This document shows positions 25,635 through 34,581 of a stretch of DNA of 64,000 nucleotides, one piece after another; within the stretch, counting starts at the first letter, position 1, and each line of letters begins with the position of its first letter. The position numbers were made by a program, and so were the translations under genes. The notes below the pieces were generated by a model that was not told where the DNA came from, ran no database searches, and saw only the letters and a list, made by a program, of their open reading frames with translations. This DNA comes from Halonotius sp046719765 (lineage in GTDB: Archaea; Halobacteriota; Halobacteria; Halobacteriales; Haloferacaceae), in assembly GCF_046719765.1 (NCBI RefSeq), contig NZ_JABEBY010000019.1, positions 1-64,000 on the forward strand. Direction: 5' to 3'.

Positions 25635-25946
25635 GAGTGTGACGTTGCCGGCTGTCCGTGGCGTGAATGGTGTCACGCCTACGAAACGGGAGATTTCACC
25701 GCACCCGACGTACCGACACAGCCGAGCGTTGAGGGGAGCCGCCGGCAGTTTCGCGGCCGCGTGGTCAACACTTTCGGTGAGTACGACGAGTTGCCGCTGT
25801 CAAAACTGGGGCCGCGAATCCGGGTCGACTACGGCGGCGAGACCGGCCGCGAGTGGCTCCGTGAACTGGTGGCAGATCTCGCTGGCGACGGGCTTGTCGA
25901 CATCGAGGAGACCGACGACGAGCTGCGTGTCAGCCGCCGTGAGTGA
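25635..25946 (+). pseudogene. Displaced mutY 3' end (host-like)
   Basis: Beginning with CDVAGCPWREWCHAYETGDF, this start-less frame runs to TGA at 25946 and aligns with the C-terminal third of MutY at 21901-22224 (for example QFRGRVV and KLGPRIRVDY). It is GC-rich like the 5' part of mutY, whereas the tail now fused to mutY is AT-richer. It therefore looks like the original mutY end, pushed 3.7 kb downstream when the island arrived. Confidence 0.8.
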
Positions 25947-25982
25947 TTCAGGTTTTATACTCCCACCGGATACCCAGAGACA

Positions 25983-26888
25983 ATGCCCCCGCTACCGTTG
26001 GTTGCGGCCACCGAATCGGTGGTGACACTGTTTGCGGTCATCACGCTGCTCGGCGACGCGTGGCTTCTTTTCGTCGGGCTCTCGGTGGGCTACTGGATCG
26101 GCCCACGAGTTGACGACGACAGCCGAGCGGTCGCGGCGACCGTGATCGCGCTGGCGACGCTCGCGTTGGCGGTCGTGCTTGCGGTCAAAAGCTACACCGC
26201 GATCCCGCGACCCGCGGCAACCCCGATCGATCCCGCCGGGCTACCGGGCGGACTCGCCGGCTTCGTCGCCGGCGAACTCGACTCCTCCGGCTTCGCGTTT
26301 CCCAGCGGCCACGCCACCGGTGTGACCGCGGTCTACGGCGGGCTGGCGGCGTTGCTGACGATCGGGCGGCGTCAACGCCGGTATGCTGCTGCCGCCACGA
26401 TGATCGGTCTTGTGAGCGGATCGCGCGTGATCCTCGGCGTTCACTACCCCCGCGACATCGTCGCCGGCATCGCACTCGGCGTGGGGCTGATCGTTCTCGC
26501 ACGATGGGTCGCCGCCGATGAATCGATCCTCCGGGCCGATCGCGTCTGTCTACTCGCCGGCGTCGCGTCTGTCGTCGGCCTCGGTGTCGCCGCCGTCGGC
26601 GGTCACACCGAGGAGGTTCGCCACGCGGTGATCGGCCTCGGCACCGCGGTCGGCGCGGGCGCGACATGGTACCGGGGCGGTGAGCGACTGACGGCCGCGC
26701 CGGCGGTCTCGATCCCGGTCGCCGCTGGCGGGCTCGTCGTCGCCGGCGGGCTGTGGATCGGTGCCTACGAGGGCGTCTTCGGGCTGGTCGGTGCCGCCGT
26801 CGGTAGTGCGGTCGGCGTAATCATCATTCTGGGGCTGCCGCTGGTCGAGCAGTGGCGCAAAAAAGAGGGTAACGCTGCCGTCGCTTAG
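25983..26888 (+). CDS. PAP2-superfamily membrane phosphatase
   Basis: The 301-residue protein has several membrane spans and the three PAP2 active-site motifs: the KSYTAIPRP stretch (K-x6-RP type), SSGFAFPSGHATGVTAVYGG (PSGH) and SGSRVILGVHYPRDIVAG (SR-x5-H-x3-D). It probably dephosphorylates a lipid or polyprenyl phosphate on the outer membrane face. C-terminal spans are Gly/Ala/Val-rich. It overlaps the end of the convergent glnA gene by 4 nt. Confidence 0.9.
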   Translation: MPPLPLVAATESVVTLFAVITLLGDAWLLFVGLSVGYWIGPRVDDDSRAVAATVIALATLALAVVLAVKSYTAIPRPAATPIDPAGLPGGLAGFVAGELDSSGFAFPSGHATGVTAVYGGLAALLTIGRRQRRYAAAATMIGLVSGSRVILGVHYPRDIVAGIALGVGLIVLARWVAADESILRADRVCLLAGVASVVGLGVAAVGGHTEEVRHAVIGLGTAVGAGATWYRGGERLTAAPAVSIPVAAGGLVVAGGLWIGAYEGVFGLVGAAVGSAVGVIIILGLPLVEQWRKKEGNAAVA

Positions 26889-28252
26889 AACTTCTCGAGG
26901 TAGCGGTCGATCTCCCACTCGGAGACGTTGACGAGGTACTCTTTGAACTCCTCGTTTTTCGCTTCGACGAACTTCTCGGCCACGTGATCGCCGAGCCCGC
27001 CAAGAATCACATCGTCGGCTTCGAGGGCGTCGACAGCGTCGCCGAGGTTCTTCGGCAGCGTCTCGATGCCGTACTCCTCGATCTTCTCCTCGTCGAAGTC
27101 GTAGATGTTCTCGCGGATCGGATCCGGCGCGTCGAGATCGCGCTCGATGCCGTCGATCCCGGCGTTGATCAGCGACGCGAAGCCGAGATACGGGTTACAG
27201 GATGGATCGGGGAACCGCGCCTCGATACGGGTGGCGACCGGCTCGCGGGCCGCCGGCTTCCGGATGAGCGCCGAGCGGTTGCGATCCGACCACGCGACGT
27301 AAACCGGAGCCTCGTAGCCGGGGACGAGGCGTTTGTAGGAGTTCACGGTCGGGTTGGTGACGGCGGTGATCGCCGGCGCGTGGTCGAGGATGCCAGCGAG
27401 GTAGGAGAGCGCGGTCTCGCTGAGATCGAAGTCACCCTCGCCGTGGAAGGCGTTTTCGCCGTCTTTGAACAGCGACATGTGGGTGTGCATCCCCGAGCCG
27501 TTGATCTTCGGCACCGGTTTCGGCATGAACGTTGCGTGCAGGTCGTGTTGGGCGGCGACCGCACGGACGACAAACCGGAAGGTGGCGACGTTGTCGGCGG
27601 TCGACAGCGCGTCGTCGTACTCGAAGTTGATCTCGTATTGGCCCTGGGCGACCTCGTGGTGGCTGGCCTCGATATCGAAGCCCATCTCTTCGAGCGTGAA
27701 GATGATCTCCCGGCGCACGTCGCTTTGGAGATCCTTCGGCGCGAGATCGAAGTAGCCGCCGTGGTCGGCGAACTCAGTGGTCGCATAGCCGTCCTCGTTG
27801 GTCTTGAAGAGGAAGAACTCCGGTTCAGGGGCCATGTTGACCTCGAAGCCGTGTTCCTCGGCCTTGTCGATGGCCTCCTGGAGCACATAGCGTGGGTCAC
27901 CCTCGAAGGGTTCGCCGGTCGAGGTGTTGATCACATCGCAGATGAGTCGGGCCGCCCCGCTTTCCTCGTTGTTGCGCCACGGGAGAATGGCAAACGTCTC
28001 GGGGTCGGGTTTGAGCCGCATGTCGGACTCCTGGATCCGGACAAAGCCGTTGATCGAGGAGCCATCGAAGTAGATACCCTCCGTGAAGGCCTTCTCGGCC
28101 TGATCGGCCGGCACTGACACATTTTTGACCGTCCCAAGGATATCAGTAAACTGGAGCCGAAGGAAGTCGATTCCTTCATCGTCAATTTCATCGAGTACTT
28201 CTTGTTCTTCGTCAGTCAATCCACCGTCTGTGGCAACGTTCTTTTCAGTCAT
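26885..28252 (-). CDS. glnA: Glutamine synthetase
   Basis: The ~455-residue type I enzyme makes glutamine from glutamate and ammonia. Blocks: FTDILGTVKNVSVPADQAEK, FDGSSINGFVRIQESDMRL, NMAPEPEFFLF, EASHHEVAQGQYEINFEYDD, FMPKPVPKINGSGMHTHMSL, NSYKRLVPGYEAPVYVAWSD and NPYLGFASLINAGIDGI. I place the start at MTEKNVATDGG (28252), 28 nt from a TATA box. Divergent to lrp, which likely regulates it. Confidence 0.96.
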   Translation of the reverse strand: MTEKNVATDGGLTDEEQEVLDEIDDEGIDFLRLQFTDILGTVKNVSVPADQAEKAFTEGIYFDGSSINGFVRIQESDMRLKPDPETFAILPWRNNEESGAARLICDVINTSTGEPFEGDPRYVLQEAIDKAEEHGFEVNMAPEPEFFLFKTNEDGYATTEFADHGGYFDLAPKDLQSDVRREIIFTLEEMGFDIEASHHEVAQGQYEINFEYDDALSTADNVATFRFVVRAVAAQHDLHATFMPKPVPKINGSGMHTHMSLFKDGENAFHGEGDFDLSETALSYLAGILDHAPAITAVTNPTVNSYKRLVPGYEAPVYVAWSDRNRSALIRKPAAREPVATRIEARFPDPSCNPYLGFASLINAGIDGIERDLDAPDPIRENIYDFDEEKIEEYGIETLPKNLGDAVDALEADDVILGGLGDHVAEKFVEAKNEEFKEYLVNVSEWEIDRYLEKF

Positions 28253-28280
28253 ATTCCGGACGAGTATACCATTTGGTGCC

Positions 28281-28290
28281 AGTATAAAGG
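28281..28290 (-). promoter_or_regulatory. glnA TATA box
   Basis: On the minus strand CCTTTATACT lies about 29-38 nt before the glnA ATG, the spacing expected for a leaderless haloarchaeal transcript. The 125-nt divergent region also contains TATACC near 28264 and is the obvious site for Lrp binding, although no clear palindrome stands out. Confidence 0.6.
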
Positions 28291-28346
28291 TCTTACCGCT
28301 TATGGCAATTACACCGCTCAAACTCAGAAAGTGGATATTCGTAAAA

Positions 28347-28354
28347 TTATAAAC
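28347..28354 (+). promoter_or_regulatory. lrp TATA box
   Basis: TTATAAAC at 28347-28354 is 24-31 nt before the lrp ATG at 28378, giving a leaderless transcript. It shares the intergenic region with the oppositely directed glnA promoter. Confidence 0.6.
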
Positions 28355-28377
28355 CCCCCAGTCCGTCGGTAGGTTGT

Positions 28378-28839
28378 ATGACGTACGAAAACCTGGATGC
28401 GAAATTGATCAATGCACTACTCGGCAATGGGCGAGCAAGTCTTCGCAGTCTCGGCAAGCAGCTCGATGTCTCGGTGACAACGGTCTCGAATCACCTCCAA
28501 GATCTGGAGGCCGAGGGGGTCATCAACGGCTACACACCGATCATCGACTACGACAATCTCGGCTACGATGTAACCGCGGTTGTCAACCTCAAAGTTGAGG
28601 GGAGTGCGATCCCGACGGTTGCCGACCGGCTGCGGGAGCAAAAACAGATGGTCAGCGTCTATGAGGTCACCGGCGACTACGACATCGTCGCCATCGGCAA
28701 GTTCACAGACACCGATGGGATGAACGACCAGATCAAGGAGCTCCTGACCGACGTGGACATCCGCGAGTCGAACACGAGTGTCGTGCTGAACGCGGCCTCC
28801 GAAAACGAACAGTTCGAACTCGACGTCGACGAGGAGTAA
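28378..28839 (+). CDS. lrp: Lrp/AsnC-family transcriptional regulator
   Basis: The 153-residue protein has an N-terminal HTH (LINALLGNGRASLRSLGKQL, VSVTTVSNHLQDLEAEGVIN) and a C-terminal RAM/ACT-like ligand domain (VTAVVNLKVEG, MVSVYEVTGDYDIVAIGKF). Lrp proteins sense amino acids, often glutamine, and control nitrogen genes. Divergent placement to glnA is conserved in haloarchaea and supports a role in nitrogen assimilation. Confidence 0.93.
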   Translation: MTYENLDAKLINALLGNGRASLRSLGKQLDVSVTTVSNHLQDLEAEGVINGYTPIIDYDNLGYDVTAVVNLKVEGSAIPTVADRLREQKQMVSVYEVTGDYDIVAIGKFTDTDGMNDQIKELLTDVDIRESNTSVVLNAASENEQFELDVDEE

Positions 28840-28948
28840 CGACCCCACAACGGGTTGGGTGATCGCCTATCGATCCCACAGTAGCCATCGCTAGGGCGAC
28901 AATTGGGGCAACGGAAAGGGCCTTGACGGTCGCCCACAGAGGGTCGGT

Positions 28949-29602
28949 ATGAACGCGACACCACAGACGACAGCCGCCGAGGTCGTTGTCGTCGACTACG
29001 GGCTCGGCAACCTCCGCAGCGTCACCCGTGGGCTCGAACGCGCGAACGCGGGCGTGACGATCACCGACGACCCCGATAGCTTCGCCGACGCCGACGGCAT
29101 CGTCCTCCCCGGTGTTGGTGCGTTCCGCGAAGGGATGGACAACGCCGGCCCCTATCGGGACGCCCTCGCCGAGGCGGCCGACCGCGGGCAACCGATCTTC
29201 GGCATCTGTCTCGGGATGCAGATGCTGCTCGGCTCCAGTGAGGAAGCCGAACACGCCGGTGAGGGCGAGGTTGAGGGTCTGAACTTCATCCCCGGCACCA
29301 ACGTCCGGTTCGATGTCGACAAGAAAGTCCCGCATATGGGCTGGAACGAACTGAACGTCCAGCGTGAGCATCCCCTCGTCGAAGGGGTCGATGGCCAATA
29401 CGCCTACTTTGTCCACTCCTACTACGCCGCCCCCGACGACGAGCACGCGGTCGTCGCCAGCACCGACTACGGCGTCGACTTTCCATCGGTGATCGCCAAC
29501 GAGGAGGGGACGATCTTCGGCACCCAGTTCCACCCCGAGAAAAGCGGCGAGACCGGCCTGCGAATCCTCCGGAACTTCGTCGACCTCTGCGCGGAACAGT
29601 AA
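28949..29602 (+). CDS. hisH: Imidazole glycerol phosphate synthase subunit HisH
   Basis: The 217-residue glutaminase of histidine biosynthesis supplies ammonia to HisF. The class I amidotransferase triad is visible: the nucleophile in FGICLGMQMLLGSSEEAE, and histidine/glutamate in TIFGTQFHPEKSGETGLRIL. VVVDYGLGNLRSVTRGLERA and LPGVGAFREGMDN are the typical N-terminal blocks. It stands alone, without other his genes. Confidence 0.96.
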   Translation: MNATPQTTAAEVVVVDYGLGNLRSVTRGLERANAGVTITDDPDSFADADGIVLPGVGAFREGMDNAGPYRDALAEAADRGQPIFGICLGMQMLLGSSEEAEHAGEGEVEGLNFIPGTNVRFDVDKKVPHMGWNELNVQREHPLVEGVDGQYAYFVHSYYAAPDDEHAVVASTDYGVDFPSVIANEEGTIFGTQFHPEKSGETGLRILRNFVDLCAEQ

Positions 29603-29618
29603 TCAGTGGGTGCCGAAC

Positions 29619-32600
29619 TCAGGCCGTTCCTTCGGCGAGAACGGAGACACCGATTTCGACCTCGGTGTCTTCGATTTCCCACGTTTCCAAGCGGTCAGCC
29701 TCGTCGCTCGGCGCGTCGGTGAGTTCGGCCGCGCGGACTTCCTCGCTGATGAGATCGCGGTGCTCGTCGACGAAGCCAGCAACGCGGTCGTCGGCGACGG
29801 CGAGGCCGACGCTGATCTCGCTTTCGACATCGAGATCGAGTTCCTTGCGCATCTCCTGAATCCGGCGGATCACGTCGCGGGCGTAGCCCTCGGATTCGAG
29901 GTCATCGGTTAGCGTCGTATCGACGTACACCGTGCCGCCCTCGAAGTCGGTGCCAGTGACGTGTTCCGGTGGCTCCTTGCGGTAGTCGACCATCTCGTCG
30001 TCGAGGTCGATCTCCTCGCCATTGACTTCGATACCAGCCTCAACCTCCTCGCGGGTCGCGCCCTCAACCGCCTCCATCACGTCCTGGGCGTCGCCCCCGA
30101 AGGCGGGACCGATTTCGCCCATCTGTGGCTCGGCGTACTCGATCAGTTCATCGAACTCGCTGACGACCTCGATATCACGGGTGTTGACACGCTCGCCGAG
30201 GAGGTCGGCGAGGTTCTCAACCGCGCTGGCGACTTCTTCGTCGTCGGTTTCGACGACGACCCGTGAGACGGGCCACCGGAGCTTGCGGCCGCCGCGCTGG
30301 CGGGCATTGGCCGCGGCCTCCTCCACGTCGCGGAGGACAGCCATGTCGGCTTCGAGGTCGGCGTCCCGGAGGTCGTCGTCGACCACGGGCCAGTCGAGTG
30401 CGTGGACGGTCGTTGCGCTGCCGTCGATCGTCTGGTACATCTCCTCGGCCATGTACGGCGTGACGGGCGCGAGCAGGCGGATGACCGCGTTGGTGACAGT
30501 CGACAGCGTGGCGTACGCGCCGAGTTTCGTGGGCGAGTCGCCCTCCTCCCACATCCGCTCGCGGGTCGCCTTGATGTAGAACCGCGACACGTCTTCGGTG
30601 ACGAAATCCAGCACGGTGTTGAGCGCGTCGTCGATGCGGTAGTCGGCCCACGCCTCGCTGGCCTCCTCGATGACGGATTGTAGCCGCGAGAGTACCCACT
30701 CGTCGACCGTGGTTAGTTCGCCTTCGCTGAGGTCGGGATCGGCGGGATCGTAGCCGTCGAGATCCATGTACGTGAGCGGGAAGCGGAAGACGTTCCAGCA
30801 GATGTTGAGCGTGCCGACCATGCTGCCGAGGCCGTCCCAATCGAAGGAGAGATCGACACCCTGCTGGTCGTGGCTCAGCAGATAGGCTCGCAGCGGATCA
30901 CGGCCGGCCCGTTCGATAGCCTCCTCCGGCGTGACGATGTTGCCGACGGATTTCGACATCTTGCGGCCGTGTTTGTCGTTGGCAAAGCCGTGCATCAGGA
31001 CTTCCTTGTATGGGCTTTCGCCGAAGGCGGTTGTCCCCATGCCGAGTTGCGACCAGAACCAGCCGCGGGTCTGGTCGTGGGCCTCGATGATGAGGTCGGC
31101 GGGCCACAGCTCGTCGAATTCCTCCGTCTCAGTTGGATAGCCCAGCGTGCCCCAGGTTGCCACCGAGGAGTCCAGCCACACGTCGAAGACGTCCTCGATC
31201 CGGCGATAGGTCGTTCCGTCTTCCGTGATTGTGATGTCGTCGACGGTCGGGCGATGGAGGTCGATCTCGTCGGGGTCGATCTCCTGATCGGCGCGGTCGG
31301 CGAGTTCCTCGCGCGTACCGATGACGATCATCTCCTCGTCGAGGGTGGCGTCGCCATCGCCGCCGTTGCTGGCGGCGTCTTCGGGCACCCAGATCGGGAT
31401 CGGAATGCCCCAGTACCGCTGTCGGGAGACGTTCCAGTCGGGGGCGTTCTCGATGAAATCACGGAAGCGGTTATCGCGGGCCCACTGCGGGTGCCACTCA
31501 GCCTCCTCAATATTGTCCAGCAGTTCATCCTTGATGTCGGTGATCGAGATGAACCACTGGTCGGTGGCGAGCTGAATGATGTCGGTGTCGCATCGCCAAC
31601 AGTGGCCATAGGAGTGGGTGTAGGTTTCCTCGGCCAGCAGCGCGCCGTTGGCGTCGAGATCGGCGGTGATCTCGTCGTTGGCGTCGCGGACGAACTGGCC
31701 CGCGTATTTGCCGCCCTCGTCGGTGTAGGTACCATCGCCAGCGACCGGACAGAAGATATCGAGGCCGAGTTCTTGGCCGCGGTGGAAGTCTTCCTCACCG
31801 TGGCCGGGCGCGGAGTGGACGAGCCCGGTGCGATCGGCCTCGACGAAGTCGGCGGTGTAGACCTCGCCCGCGCCCTCGAAACTCGGGTAGTCGGGTACTT
31901 CCTCAGCCAGCGGGTGGTCGTATTCCCAGCCGACGAGTTCGGCACCGTCAAGTTCGGCTTCGATCTCGTAGTCGTCGTATCGGCCCTTCCCGAGTACGTC
32001 ATCAACACACTCGGCGGCGATGTAGAGCACGTCCTCCTCGCCGCCCTTGCTCGCGCGAACTTTCTGATACGTCAGCTCCTCGCCGACGCCGACGAACGTG
32101 TTAGCTGGGATCGTCCACGGCGTCGTCGTCCAGATGACGAGACTCCCCTCGCGGTCGGCCAGCGGGAATTTGACGTAGATCGAGGGGTCTTCGACCTGAT
32201 CGTATTCGACCTCGTTGTTGGCGATCCCGGTCTCACAGCGCGGACACTGCGAGATCGAGCGTTTGCCCTGCTCGACGAGGCCGCGGTCGGCGACCTGTTT
32301 GAAGCCGTACCATGCGGCCTCCATGTACTCCGGCGAGATGGTCTTGTAGGGGTTGTCCCAGTTGAACCACGCGCCGATGGACTGGAAGTCGTCGTCCATC
32401 GCCTCGCGGTTGGTCTCGGCGAACTCCTTGCACTCCTCGATGAACGCTTCCATGCCGTACTCTTCGATGTCCTGCTTGCTCTCGAAGCCGAGTTCCTCCT
32501 CGACTTTGACCTCGATCGGGAGGCCGTGCATGTCGTAGCCCGGCCGGTCGGTGACTTGGTAGCCGGTCATCCGCTTTTGGCGGATCACGGCATCCTTGAG

Positions 32601-32786
32601 CGTCTTGTTCCAGGCGGTGCCGAGGTGCATCTGCCCGGAGGTATAGGGCGGGCCATCGACGAAGAAGAAGGTGGGGTCGTCGGCGTGGGCCGCCTTGGTC
32701 GCCTCGTAGGCGTCGTGGTCGTCCCAGTAGTCGTCGATAGCCGCCTCCACGTCGGCGGGCGAATACTGGTCGCTAACGTCGTCCAT
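29619..32786 (-). CDS. ileS: Isoleucyl-tRNA synthetase
   Basis: The ~1055-residue class Ia synthetase charges tRNA-Ile. The HIGH-type motif is in PYTSGQMHLGTAWNKTLKDA near residue 55, KMSKS in HGRKMSKSVGNIVTPEEAIE near 610, and an editing (CP1) domain lies between. The zinc-binding region shows SQCPRCETGIANNEVEYDQ and YGHCWRCDTDIIQLAT. The C-terminal part includes the anticodon-binding helical domain. Start ATG 32786 (MDDVSDQYSPADVE) is preferred over a frame extending 10 codons further. Confidence 0.97.
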   Translation of the reverse strand: MDDVSDQYSPADVEAAIDDYWDDHDAYEATKAAHADDPTFFFVDGPPYTSGQMHLGTAWNKTLKDAVIRQKRMTGYQVTDRPGYDMHGLPIEVKVEEELGFESKQDIEEYGMEAFIEECKEFAETNREAMDDDFQSIGAWFNWDNPYKTISPEYMEAAWYGFKQVADRGLVEQGKRSISQCPRCETGIANNEVEYDQVEDPSIYVKFPLADREGSLVIWTTTPWTIPANTFVGVGEELTYQKVRASKGGEEDVLYIAAECVDDVLGKGRYDDYEIEAELDGAELVGWEYDHPLAEEVPDYPSFEGAGEVYTADFVEADRTGLVHSAPGHGEEDFHRGQELGLDIFCPVAGDGTYTDEGGKYAGQFVRDANDEITADLDANGALLAEETYTHSYGHCWRCDTDIIQLATDQWFISITDIKDELLDNIEEAEWHPQWARDNRFRDFIENAPDWNVSRQRYWGIPIPIWVPEDAASNGGDGDATLDEEMIVIGTREELADRADQEIDPDEIDLHRPTVDDITITEDGTTYRRIEDVFDVWLDSSVATWGTLGYPTETEEFDELWPADLIIEAHDQTRGWFWSQLGMGTTAFGESPYKEVLMHGFANDKHGRKMSKSVGNIVTPEEAIERAGRDPLRAYLLSHDQQGVDLSFDWDGLGSMVGTLNICWNVFRFPLTYMDLDGYDPADPDLSEGELTTVDEWVLSRLQSVIEEASEAWADYRIDDALNTVLDFVTEDVSRFYIKATRERMWEEGDSPTKLGAYATLSTVTNAVIRLLAPVTPYMAEEMYQTIDGSATTVHALDWPVVDDDLRDADLEADMAVLRDVEEAAANARQRGGRKLRWPVSRVVVETDDEEVASAVENLADLLGERVNTRDIEVVSEFDELIEYAEPQMGEIGPAFGGDAQDVMEAVEGATREEVEAGIEVNGEEIDLDDEMVDYRKEPPEHVTGTDFEGGTVYVDTTLTDDLESEGYARDVIRRIQEMRKELDLDVESEISVGLAVADDRVAGFVDEHRDLISEEVRAAELTDAPSDEADRLETWEIEDTEVEIGVSVLAEGTA

Positions 32787-32932
32787 ACCCAGAGGCAGTG
32801 GGTCGGCGTATATCAAAACGGTGATCCGAGGGCGTCGTTCTCGCCGGGTGGCTGGGCGAATCGCGGCACCACGGTTCTATGTTGTTTCCCCCATAGGCTT
32901 ATGCATATGTGGGTAATAACATAGAGCAACGG

Positions 32933-33235
32933 ATGGCGTCCTACGTCACCATCGAAGACTGGCAGGCTGTCGAGGCCGGCTACGTTGTGTCGGTGACCAT
33001 CCGACAGACGGACGATCAAACATACCCGAGTGGGTGGGAGTACAGCCTCCATCTCGGGACGGTCGGCGGCGAGACAGTCCTTCGATACGACAACGCCCAC
33101 GAACGGACGAAGGGCCACGAACGCCACGCCGACGAGGTCGAACGCATCGACTTCCCGTGGATGTTGACGCTCTATGACCGCTTTACGCGAGAGGTCGAAT
33201 CCCTATCGCCCGTCTCGTGGGACTGGCCGATGTAG
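32933..33235 (+). CDS. TumE-like (DUF6516) toxin family protein, copy 2
   Basis: The 100-residue protein starts MASYVTIEDWQAVEAGYVVS. It has the family core TYPSGWEYSLHLG and the conserved RYDNAHERTKGHERH, followed by VERIDFPWMLTLYDRFTREV. It is the compact form of the family; copy 1 at 10240 carries an internal insertion. The HVO_A0114-type gene begins 23 nt later. The pair has the order and spacing of a toxin-antitoxin cassette; toxicity is inferred from family. Confidence 0.8.
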   Translation: MASYVTIEDWQAVEAGYVVSVTIRQTDDQTYPSGWEYSLHLGTVGGETVLRYDNAHERTKGHERHADEVERIDFPWMLTLYDRFTREVESLSPVSWDWPM

Positions 33236-33258
33236 GACGCTGTCGGGAGGAGCACACC

Positions 33259-33663
33259 ATGCCAACACTCAAAGTTACCGTCGGCGAACGCGACCGACTC
33301 GACCAGCGCACGCGCGAGCGAATCAAAGCCGCCCAGGAGGGTGCAGAGCTTGCGGATGCACAGCCGGTATTGAATTTCGGGTCGTACGCCGAACTGAGTC
33401 AGCTCCTGCGCCCGACGAATCTGGAGCTACTGGAAGTCATCGCCGAACACGACCCCGAGAGTATCCGGGAGACCGCCACGCTCGTCGATCGAGACTATAA
33501 GCAGGTGCATCAGAACCTCTCCGAGCTCAGCGAGATCGGCGTGATCGACTTTGAGAGCGGGAGTCCGGGCCAAGCGAAACAACCTGTTTTGGCGTACGAC
33601 GGCCTCGAAATCGACCTTCCGTTCGCCGCCTCGGAAAACGAGAGCAGCGCGGCTACACCCTAA
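33259..33663 (+). CDS. HVO_A0114-family winged-helix DNA-binding protein, copy 2
   Basis: The 134-residue protein starts MPTLKVTVGERDRLDQRTRE. A winged helix follows: LLEVIAEHDPESIRETATLV, DRDYKQVHQNLSELSEIGVI, then AKQPVLAYDGLEIDLPF. The recognition-helix motif VDRDxKxVHxxLSxLxxxG is shared with copy 1, whereas the first 60 residues are not, which suggests separate partner specificity. It is the likely antitoxin/autoregulator of the pair. Confidence 0.82.
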   Translation: MPTLKVTVGERDRLDQRTRERIKAAQEGAELADAQPVLNFGSYAELSQLLRPTNLELLEVIAEHDPESIRETATLVDRDYKQVHQNLSELSEIGVIDFESGSPGQAKQPVLAYDGLEIDLPFAASENESSAATP

Positions 33664-33798
33664 GAGTTAGCAAGATACGTCGCGGAGTCGTGCTGATTCC
33701 TGTTTGATTTCCTGCCGCCGCTCGGACGCTTCGATCTTCGTTAAGATCCTCATCAATACCACCGTCCCCTTCTGCGTCGTTCGGTTCTCGTCACGGGG

Positions 33799-34374
33799 CT
33801 AGCGGAGTCGTCGCAAACGACGTTGCACCAACGAGACTGTCGTCTGCAGGATATTCCGTTCGGGATCTTCCGCATCCGGCTGTTGGTAGTTCTCAGCCGA
33901 ATCGCCTTTGCCGTAGTTCGTCTCACGGCGACGGAGGAACATGACTGGCGTGCTGTCGGGGTCGTTATTCAGGCCCCGCTGATTTGGATACGTATGCTGT
34001 AATTTCTCCCAGTTGTCGCCGTCAATACTCCCGCAGGCGATGATCGCAACATGGGTGTATGCTTTTTGATACTCTCGGACGCGCCCAGCCAGTTGATCGA
34101 TCTGCTCGGCCGTGAGATCGCGTCTGATCGTGATTCCAACCGTATCGCTAACGACGACATCGCATTCCAGTTCCCCATGGGCTCTTTCAACAACGAAGTT
34201 GCCACCAGTGTCGAGGATTTTCCCGCCGCCGGCATTCAGTCGTGCATCGAGATACGCATGGAGGTCATCTTGAAACGCAGCTTCCTGTTCGTAGGCTCGG
34301 GTCGGTGTCCAGTCGCCAAGCGCGGCTGCGACCTCTTGGGCTAACTCTTCTTTCCCGACGATTCCCATTGGCAT
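33799..34374 (-). CDS. Hypothetical protein, PD-(D/E)XK-nuclease-like fold
   Basis: The 191-residue protein has a central block ILDTGGNFVVERAHGELECD, VVVSDTVGITIRRDLTAEQI, then AYTHVAIIACGSI. This order (beta strand, Asp, strand, helix, strand) resembles PD-(D/E)XK nuclease cores, but where E-x-K is expected it reads T-I-R, so catalysis may be lost. The C-terminus is basic (VQRRLRRLR). It faces the TA-like pair at 32933-33663, 135 nt away, and may belong to the same accessory patch. Function is unknown. Confidence 0.6.
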   Translation of the reverse strand: MPMGIVGKEELAQEVAAALGDWTPTRAYEQEAAFQDDLHAYLDARLNAGGGKILDTGGNFVVERAHGELECDVVVSDTVGITIRRDLTAEQIDQLAGRVREYQKAYTHVAIIACGSIDGDNWEKLQHTYPNQRGLNNDPDSTPVMFLRRRETNYGKGDSAENYQQPDAEDPERNILQTTVSLVQRRLRRLR

Positions 34375-34581
34375 ATGTAAACTACTGGGAGGAACAGCTT
34401 AGTTTCATGGTCACGCCAGCGAGTTGCGACCACCGTATCCTCGTCGACAGTGGCTTTACGCACACCTGATGGTCGGATAGAGCGAAATAAAAACGAGAAT
34501 GACCGCGGTCGCAACGCAGTCGGTTCGAAGCCGGTACAGCGGTTAGGTTGGCGTGGGTGAGTAAGCGGACTGTGGCCGAAC

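Noticed and set aside
30870..32924. 684-codon open frame on the plus strand, antisense to ileS
   Set aside because: It mirrors the third-position GC bias of ileS, has no recognisable domain and overlaps a complete synthetase with all motifs.
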